From: Rhodospirillales bacterium 47_12_T64
GTDB lineage: Bacteria; Pseudomonadota; Alphaproteobacteria; Kiloniellales; Kiloniellaceae
Direction of reading: 5' to 3'
NCBI GenBank assembly: GCA_002162915.1
Contig: MABB01000041.1
Coordinates: 3,899 to 15,325, forward strand
Length of the DNA stretch: 11,427 bases
The translations under genes were made by a program, and so were the position numbers. The notes beneath the pieces were generated by a model. It ran no database searches. It was given only the letters and a program-made list of their open reading frames with translations, and was not told the origin of the DNA. Below, in pieces: positions 7,749 through 11,427 of this stretch; position 1 is the first letter of the stretch, and the number at the start of each line of letters is the position of its first letter.

Positions 7749-8588
7749 TCAGAGAGAAAGAACCATACCCTCTTTGGCAAAAAGGGTCCCAGGACGCACT
7801 TTTTCGGCCTCCTGAGCCTGTTGATCAAGAAATGCGTCATCATGGCAAGGGTCGTGATGGAACGCCACCAGCTGCTTTACGCTGGCTTTTTCACATAAAC
7901 GAACACCTTCTTGCCAGGTCGAATGTCCCCAATCGACAAAGTTTGGAAACTCATCATCCGTATAACTGCTGTCATAGACCATGCAGTCTGCACCTTCGAC
8001 CAACTCAAGGATCTGACGATCAGGACTGCCGGGTACGTGTTCCGTATCTGTCACATAGCAAAATGAACGCCCCTTGTATTCCAGCCGATACCCTGTTGCG
8101 CCATTGGGATGATTAAGCGGTGCCGTCCGGATTTTAAGCCCAGGATAAGGCTCCAGAGTTTCTCCACCATTAAAGTCATGGAATGTCACACTGGCAGAAA
8201 ACACCTTGGGCGGGACAGGAAAAAGAGGTTCTGCCATGTAGCGACAGAGTATTTCGTGGAGATTGCTTTTTTGCTCCAGCAAGTGCCCAGCCCAGAGTCT
8301 GACTTTGTTTTTTGGAAAGAAGTTCGGTCCAAAAAAAGGCATGCCCATAATATGATCGTGGTGAGTATGAGAGAAAAAGATATCGACTTGTTTCTTATCC
8401 CCCTCACAGCAAATATCCTGACCAAGAGATCGGATACCCGAACCAGCATCAAAAATGAAATGATGATCGCCGCATTTTACCTCTACGCAGGAAGTATTGC
8501 CACCATACTGTCTATGGCTATCTTCCGGAGTGGGAATAGATCCTCTAACTCCCCAGAATTTAACCGTAAAATCACTCTCTTCAGACAC
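7749..8588 (-). CDS. MBL-fold metallohydrolase, probable phosphodiesterase-like
   Basis: A cytoplasmic 279-residue metallo-beta-lactamase-fold protein. It opens with VKFWGVRGSIPTPE and YGGNTSCVEV, hallmarks of a widespread bacterial MBL subfamily often found with signalling genes. Metal ligands are visible: HTHHDH (74-79; H74, H76, D78, H79), H160 in LNHPNG, D181 in TDTE, and H244-H245 in FHHDPCHDD. The start is GTG at 8588 with a GGGAG site (8599-8603) ten nt upstream; no better in-frame start exists. It follows the cenR-like gene by 61 nt with no clear terminator between, so co-transcription is likely. Related MBL proteins act on phosphodiesters, including cyclic nucleotides and RNA ends. 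Its position before a nucleotide cyclase makes a cyclic-nucleotide hydrolase attractive, but the substrate is not shown by sequence. Confidence 0.85.
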   Translation of the reverse strand: MSEESDFTVKFWGVRGSIPTPEDSHRQYGGNTSCVEVKCGDHHFIFDAGSGIRSLGQDICCEGDKKQVDIFFSHTHHDHIMGMPFFGPNFFPKNKVRLWAGHLLEQKSNLHEILCRYMAEPLFPVPPKVFSASVTFHDFNGGETLEPYPGLKIRTAPLNHPNGATGYRLEYKGRSFCYVTDTEHVPGSPDRQILELVEGADCMVYDSSYTDDEFPNFVDWGHSTWQEGVRLCEKASVKQLVAFHHDPCHDDAFLDQQAQEAEKVRPGTLFAKEGMVLSL

Positions 8589-8649
8589 GTCCTAAAATCT
8601 CCCGGCTCATAAAAGCCAATTACAAAGTAACACCTACATGCCTTTTACC

Positions 8650-9345
8650 TTAAGGCACCAGACGATAGCCGCCTGTCTCTGTTACTAATAACTTTGCATT
8701 CGAAGGGTCGATTTCAATCTTTTGTCTCAATCTATAGACATGAGTTTCGAGAGTATGTGTCGTTACGCCTGCGTTATAACCCCAAACTTCGTTCAAAAGA
8801 GTATCTCTCCCAACAACTTGAGATCCTTTACGATACAGATACTTAAGAATTGAAGTTTCTTTCTCTGTCAGGCGAATTTTCTTTTGGGTTTCGCCTTCGA
8901 TAAGAATTTTTCCGCTCGGCTGAAAAGTATAGGGCCCAATGGTAAAAACAGCGTCTTCGCTTTGCTCATGCTGGCGAAGCTGTGCTCTTAAACGTGCAAG
9001 GAGTACCCCGAGACGAAAGGGTTTGGTGATATAATCATTGGCACCGGCATCAAGACCTAGAATTGTATCCGCATCTGATTCTGCTGCTGTAAGCATAATG
9101 ATCGGGCTCTTCACTCCCGCACGACGCATAAGACGGCAAACTTCCCGGCCATCTACATCTGGCAACCCGACATCCAATAAGATGGCGTCGTAGTAATCAC
9201 CCTTAGCCTTCTCTAGGCCTTCCATACCGTTGATGGCTTCCGTCGTTTCAAATTCTTCATGTAAACGCAACTGTTCGCTTAATGAAGAACGAAGCGCATC
9301 ATCATCATCAACAAGTAGAATTTTACGGCCGGTCGAAGTCGTCAT
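8650..9345 (-). CDS. cenR: OmpR-family response regulator, CenR/OtpR-like
   Basis: A 231-residue two-component regulator. Its receiver domain (about 7-120) has the acidic pocket D13-D16, phospho-acceptor D58 (LLDVGLPD), T86 and K108 (ITKPF). A winged-helix domain follows (about 133-230) with RLTEKETSILKYLYRKG, EVWGYN and THTLETHVYRLRQKIE. The stretches GLDAGANDYITKPFRLGVLLARLRAQLRQHE and AVFTIGPYTF are near-identical, from memory, to alphaproteobacterial CenR (Brucella OtpR), which controls envelope and division genes in Caulobacter and relatives. The CenK histidine kinase is not in the window. The ATG is supported by AAGGGG eight nt upstream. The gene leads the - strand cluster and faces ribA across a 450-nt spacer containing an OmpR-type direct repeat that could mediate autoregulation. 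Confidence 0.88.
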   Translation of the reverse strand: MTTSTGRKILLVDDDDALRSSLSEQLRLHEEFETTEAINGMEGLEKAKGDYYDAILLDVGLPDVDGREVCRLMRRAGVKSPIIMLTAAESDADTILGLDAGANDYITKPFRLGVLLARLRAQLRQHEQSEDAVFTIGPYTFQPSGKILIEGETQKKIRLTEKETSILKYLYRKGSQVVGRDTLLNEVWGYNAGVTTHTLETHVYRLRQKIEIDPSNAKLLVTETGGYRLVP

Positions 9346-9379
9346 CCCATAGGCCCCTTTTCATTTTTCCGTCATTTTT

Positions 9380-9402
9380 CGGAGGTTATATCTCCGTTTT
9401 TT
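9380..9402 (+). terminator. Terminator-like hairpin with T6, facing +, ahead of cenR
   Basis: CGGAGG (9380-9385) pairs with TCTCCG (9391-9396), six pairs including one G-U, around a TTATA loop, followed by six Ts (9397-9402). On the + strand this has the form of an intrinsic terminator, yet no + strand gene precedes it within 3 kb. On the - strand the same hairpin would lie in the cenR leader, between A runs, about 35 nt before the start codon. Confidence 0.5.
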
Positions 9403-9423
9403 CTCATACAATCTAATAGCCCG

Positions 9424-9441
9424 TAATCAGCCAATAATCAG
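9424..9441. promoter_or_regulatory. OmpR/PhoB-type direct repeat upstream of cenR
   Basis: TAATCAG-ccaa-TAATCAG: two identical heptamers (9424-9430 and 9435-9441) with a start-to-start distance of 11 bp, the classical layout bound by tandem winged-helix regulators. A weaker TAATAG stands one turn away (9414-9419). The site is about 80-95 bp before the cenR start codon, so autoregulation or control by another OmpR-family protein is plausible. The specific CenR motif was not available for comparison. Confidence 0.5.
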
Positions 9442-9548
9442 ATTGTGCCTAACCTAGATAACACTCGCCTTATTCACATTCAAGTTAACCGATGAATTCA
9501 GCTCATTTTCCAAAGGACACAGGTCTTTAAACACAAAAGATTACATTT

Positions 9549-9566
9549 AGACTATCCTGATAGTCT
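9549..9566. promoter_or_regulatory. Perfect 8+2+8 palindrome in the cenR-ribA spacer
   Basis: AGACTATC-CT-GATAGTCT is a perfect dyad midway between two divergent genes. Outer arms ACAT and ATGT continue the symmetry with a one-base offset. As DNA it resembles a dimer operator; as RNA it would form a seven-pair stem with a CCTG tetraloop. Neither role is proven. Confidence 0.4.
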
Positions 9567-9658
9567 TATGTGAAAAAATATCCTTTGGATTAAGCATCGA
9601 CCCCATCTGTCGCAAAAGCTAACAGCCACTTCGCAATTTCACTCTTTCCATTAATCAT

Positions 9659-9687
9659 GCTTTGGTATACTGACCAGAAGCTTTTTT
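9659..9687 (+). terminator. Rho-independent terminator upstream of ribA
   Basis: GCTTTGG (9659-9665) pairs with CCA-g-AAGC (9674-9681), seven pairs with a single bulged G, around an 8-nt loop, followed directly by T6 (9682-9687). It ends about 108 nt before ribA, with no protein gene ahead of it on this strand back to 9346. The loop also contains TATACT preceded by TGG, which could instead be read as an extended -10 element; the hairpin plus T run is the better fit. Confidence 0.5.
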
Positions 9688-9750
9688 ATCGCATTCCGCT
9701 GGAATATCAGGATTGTGTCTCCTAAATAAAGGGCGCATCACAAAGTCAGG

Positions 9751-9759
9751 TGATATAAT
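9751..9759 (+). promoter_or_regulatory. Extended -10 promoter for ribA
   Basis: TGATATAAT is a perfect extended -10 element (TG at 9751-9752, TATAAT at 9754-9759). It would start transcription near 9766 and give a leader of about 30 nt to the GTG of ribA. The -35 region (about 9731-9736, GGGCGC) is poor, as is tolerated with an extended -10. No FMN riboswitch sequence is seen in the leader or upstream. Confidence 0.5.
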
Positions 9760-9795
9760 ACCAATGAAAATCAAGCCGGACGAGAGAACAGATAA

Positions 9796-10941
9796 GTGTC
9801 AGCGCTAGAAGAAAATGCCGCCAGAATCCTACCAGCAGTCGAACGTGCAATTGCCGAACTACGGCGCGGCGCGGCGGTTATTATTCAGCGCCCAGGAGGA
9901 CAAGCTGCTCTCATTCAGGCCTCGGAAACGGCCTCTGCCGAAGTCAATGATACTTTAAAACACATCGCTCAGGCCGAACCATGTTTGCTGCTAACGGCAC
10001 GTCGTGCTGCAGCGATAGGTATCACGGAAGCTGAACCCTTGATTTCAACAACAGAGGTTATCGCCTTTGCCCTTGATGGAATGTCCCCCGAGGCTGTGAC
10101 TTATCTTGCTGATCCTGTCCACGATCCTCTTGGGATCAATCTTCGTCACGATAATTTTCTCACAACCGATGTCCCTGAAATTCTAGCAAGAAGCTCCGTT
10201 CTTTTAGCCAAACTTGCAAGCCTTCTACCTGCAGTTCTATTTGTTAATCTGCCGGATGATTCCCCAAACGATTCCAGTGAGGAGCTGGCCAGAAAACATA
10301 ACTTGCTGACAGTTCAGGCTGAAGACATCGTAAGCTATCGCAGTACAGCCGCCTATGGTTTGAAAAAAGTTGCCTCTGTACAGATACCTTTGGACACAGC
10401 GGAGAAAACCACCGTCGTTGCATTTCGCCCCAAAGAAGGTGGTGTCGAACATCTTGCCCTGATTATCGGTGATCCTGATCCTGATCAACCCGTATTGGTT
10501 CGACTGCACTCAGAGTGTTTTACCGGTGATTTATTGGGGAGTCTGCGCTGTGATTGTGGTGATCAGCTACGCGGGGCAACCAAACTCATGAACGAAAAGG
10601 GCGGTGGGATCTTACTCTACCTCTCCCAAGAAGGTCGCGGCATTGGCTTGATGAATAAGCTACGTGCTTATGAGCTTCAGGATCGAGGTGCTGATACATC
10701 TGATGCTAACGAACTGGTAGGTTTTGATCCCGATGAACGCATTTATATTCCAGCGGCAGAAATGCTTCGGCAAATGGGTTATGACGAAGTTCGGTTGCTT
10801 ACCAATAACCCTGAGAAAGTAAGCGCCCTGATTGAGTGTGGTATCGAGGTTTCTGAAATCGTTCCCCATCACTTTCCCTCCAATGGGCATAATGAGTTTT
10901 ACCTGCAAACCAAAGCTTCCCGCTTTGGCCATACTCTGTAA
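9796..10941 (+). CDS. ribA: GTP cyclohydrolase II with degenerate RibB-like N-terminal domain
   Basis: It converts GTP to the pyrimidine precursor that begins riboflavin (FMN/FAD) synthesis, in the cytoplasm. The C-terminal half (about 190-378) is a full GCH II domain. Its zinc cysteines are C241, C252 and C254 in SECFTGDLLGSLRCDCGDQL, with the same spacing as E. coli RibA C54/C65/C67. QEGRGIGLMNKLRAY (278-292) and RLLTNNPEKV (333-342) complete the family signatures, and Y292 matches the catalytic tyrosine. Residues 1-185 follow the RibB (DHBP synthase) plan but lack its acidic loop (QRPGGQAALIQASE where DDEDRENEGDLVLAAE is expected) and its HTEA motif (ARSS at 131-134). So RibB activity is probably lost. 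The GTG start directly follows an in-frame TAA, with a weak GAGAG ribosome site. Confidence 0.93.
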   Translation: MSALEENAARILPAVERAIAELRRGAAVIIQRPGGQAALIQASETASAEVNDTLKHIAQAEPCLLLTARRAAAIGITEAEPLISTTEVIAFALDGMSPEAVTYLADPVHDPLGINLRHDNFLTTDVPEILARSSVLLAKLASLLPAVLFVNLPDDSPNDSSEELARKHNLLTVQAEDIVSYRSTAAYGLKKVASVQIPLDTAEKTTVVAFRPKEGGVEHLALIIGDPDPDQPVLVRLHSECFTGDLLGSLRCDCGDQLRGATKLMNEKGGGILLYLSQEGRGIGLMNKLRAYELQDRGADTSDANELVGFDPDERIYIPAAEMLRQMGYDEVRLLTNNPEKVSALIECGIEVSEIVPHHFPSNGHNEFYLQTKASRFGHTL

Positions 10942-10984
10942 GATTCTGAGCCTAGCATTATTTACACTTGAAATTTTTGCTATC

Positions 10985-11018
10985 GGCAAGCTTTACCCCA
11001 AAGGGGGAAGAGTCTGCC
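10985..11018 (+). terminator. Possible imperfect terminator hairpin after ribA
   Basis: Nested short stems GGCA/TGCC (10985-10988, 11015-11018), CTT/AAG (10991-10993, 11008-11010) and CCCC/GGGG (10996-10999, 11003-11006) enclose an AAA loop. They start 44 nt after the ribA stop. Internal loops interrupt the stem and only CTTATCC follows, so this is a weak call; no better terminator was found between ribA and the next gene. Confidence 0.3.
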
Positions 11019-11083
11019 CTTATCCTCTGGCTTGAAATTACCTAAGCCTTGAGGCAAGTGTTTAAAAACGGCCTGTTATAAGT

Positions 11084-11099
11084 TGGCCTGAAATTTGCT
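11084..11099 (+). promoter_or_regulatory. Sigma-54 (RpoN) type promoter match
   Basis: TGGCCTGAAATTTGCT matches the consensus TGGCACG-N4-TTGCW at 10 of 12 fixed positions, with GG (11085-11086) and GC (11097-11098) exactly 10 nt apart. The start point would be near 11110, about 25 nt before the ATG at 11135. Only the -24 element deviates (CT for AC). No enhancer-binding site for an activator was identified nearby. Confidence 0.5.
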
Positions 11100-11134
11100 T
11101 ATCAGTCTAAGAGTAAACGACAGGTGTGCTTATT

Positions 11135-11427
11135 ATGATGGATCAACTCTATGCGAACCAACCAGCGTCCAGTTACCCGGCGAGTGGCGCAGCTGTCAGT
11201 TCAACACCCGGTCCAACATCGGTAATACTTCCTGATTCAGATGGACAAGCGCCATTAAACAACCAGGCCAACAGCTTTAAAAACCAGCTTGAAGCCCCTC
11301 AATCTGCAAAAACAACCGCTGCCGTAGAAACACCGGAAGATCCGGAAGGCAATGAGGCTGAATTCGGCTTTCTAGATTTTCTTGATATCATAAATCCTCT
11401 CCAGCATATTCCCGTTGTTTCAACAAT
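11135..11427 (+). CDS. Conserved protein of unknown function, 5' part (runs off the window)
   Basis: The reading frame is open from ATG 11135 through the end (97 complete codons, no stop). An AGG ribosome site (11122-11124) lies ten nt upstream; a second ATG follows directly at 11138. The first roughly 75 residues are low in complexity and rich in Ser, Pro, Ala, Gln and Asn, so probably disordered, then acidic (PEDPEGNEAE). A hydrophobic conserved-looking segment follows: FGFLDFLDIINPLQHIPVVST at about residues 76-96. I associate this NPLQHIPVV core with a conserved alphaproteobacterial protein family of unknown function; that is memory, not a search. It is not a classical signal peptide. A sigma-54-like promoter precedes it. 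Confidence 0.72.
   Translation, partial: MMDQLYANQPASSYPASGAAVSSTPGPTSVILPDSDGQAPLNNQANSFKNQLEAPQSAKTTAAVETPEDPEGNEAEFGFLDFLDIINPLQHIPVVST

Larger units (their letters stand above)
9540..9687 (+). ncRNA. Candidate small RNA ending at a Rho-independent terminator
   Basis: This stretch has three successive potential hairpins on the + strand. The first is AGACTATC/GATAGTCT (9549-9566), extended by ACAT/ATGT at 9543-9546 and 9568-9571. The second is CGAC/GTCG (9598-9612) with a CCCATCT loop. The third is the terminator at 9659-9687. A pyrimidine-rich single-stranded segment (about 9635-9650) precedes the terminator. No ORF of note and no known RNA family were recognised, and no convincing promoter was found at the 5' side, so the start is a guess. 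The alternative is an untranslated leader or simply operator sites for the two divergent genes. Confidence 0.25.

Noticed and set aside
8581..8610. Mini-ORF (MSREILGRV) overlapping the GTG start of the hydrolase
   Set aside because: It has no ribosome site of its own, while the hydrolase GTG has GGGAG at a usable distance, so coupling is not needed.
8109..8612. Long + strand reading frame opposite the MBL hydrolase
   Set aside because: The encoded sequence shows no domain or family pattern, while the - strand frame has all MBL metal motifs; it is an antisense shadow.
8640..8656. Small hairpin GCCTT/AAGGC over the cenR stop
   Set aside because: Only five pairs, no T run follows on the - strand, and it overlaps the coding end; not enough for a terminator.
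9470..9478. DnaA-box-like TTATTCACA near cenR
   Set aside because: It is a single 9-mer without a cluster of further boxes or an AT-rich unwinding region, so a chance match is likely; no origin is called.
9663..9671. Extended -10 TGGTATACT as the ribA promoter
   Set aside because: It sits in the stem and loop of a good terminator hairpin, lacks a -35 at proper spacing, and a perfect TGATATAAT lies closer to ribA; kept only as an alternative.
9540..9795. FMN riboswitch before ribA
   Set aside because: The conserved FMN-element blocks (GGGGCAGGGUG, ACCGGCGGU and the closing CCGAC segments) are not present in the spacer on either strand.
9764..9808. Fourteen-codon ORF overlapping the ribA start
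   Set aside because: The predicted ribA transcript begins at or after its ATG, and no ribosome site precedes it; probably chance.
1..11427. CRISPR arrays, tRNA, rRNA, insertion sequences, phage genes
   Set aside because: No spaced repeats, cloverleaf-like segments, transposase motifs or long terminal inverted repeats were seen on either strand.

Overview
The window reads as chromosomal DNA of an alphaproteobacterium of moderate GC content. The evidence is an OmpR-family regulator closely resembling alphaproteobacterial CenR/OtpR, a GTP cyclohydrolase II carrying a decayed RibB-like N-terminal domain, a COG4671-type glycosyltransferase, and a final open gene whose conserved core (INPLQHIPVVST) I associate with alphaproteobacterial proteins of unknown function. 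Genus cannot be fixed from the sequence. There is no sign of phage, insertion sequences, CRISPR, tRNA or rRNA.

Region 1 (1-6188, + strand) looks like one transcription unit. It holds the 3' end of a histidine phosphatase, a MurG-like glycosyltransferase, a small two-TM membrane protein with a PH-like domain, and three genes of an oligopeptide-type ABC importer: a double-ATPase protein and two permeases. Four of the five junctions overlap. The exception is a 55-nt gap before the ATPase gene, which holds a nine-codon mini-ORF ending in GTGA. No substrate-binding protein is encoded here. A 12-bp hairpin (6194-6227) separates this unit from the convergent genes that follow.

Region 2 (6245-9345, - strand) reads, in transcription order, as a CenR-like response regulator, an MBL-fold metallohydrolase and a six-TM class III nucleotide cyclase. 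The first two genes are 61 nt apart. A 181-nt gap before the cyclase holds a tandem 11-bp repeat and a perfect 19-bp palindrome, so the cyclase probably has its own control. The neighbourhood suggests an envelope-signalling and cyclic-nucleotide module, with the hydrolase as a possible cyclic-nucleotide or other phosphodiester hydrolase. That pairing is an inference.

Region 3 (9346-9795) is a 450-nt divergent spacer with more structure than two promoters need. It holds a TAATCAG-N4-TAATCAG direct repeat (11-bp period, as bound by OmpR/PhoB-type regulators), a terminator-like hairpin with T6 facing +, an 8+2+8 palindrome, and a second + strand hairpin with T6. The second terminator and the hairpins before it could mark an undescribed small RNA. 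A TGATATAAT extended -10 lies just before ribA.

Region 4 (9796-11427, + strand) holds ribA (riboflavin synthesis), a 193-nt spacer with a well-placed sigma-54-type promoter match, and the start of a disordered-N-terminus gene that runs off the window.
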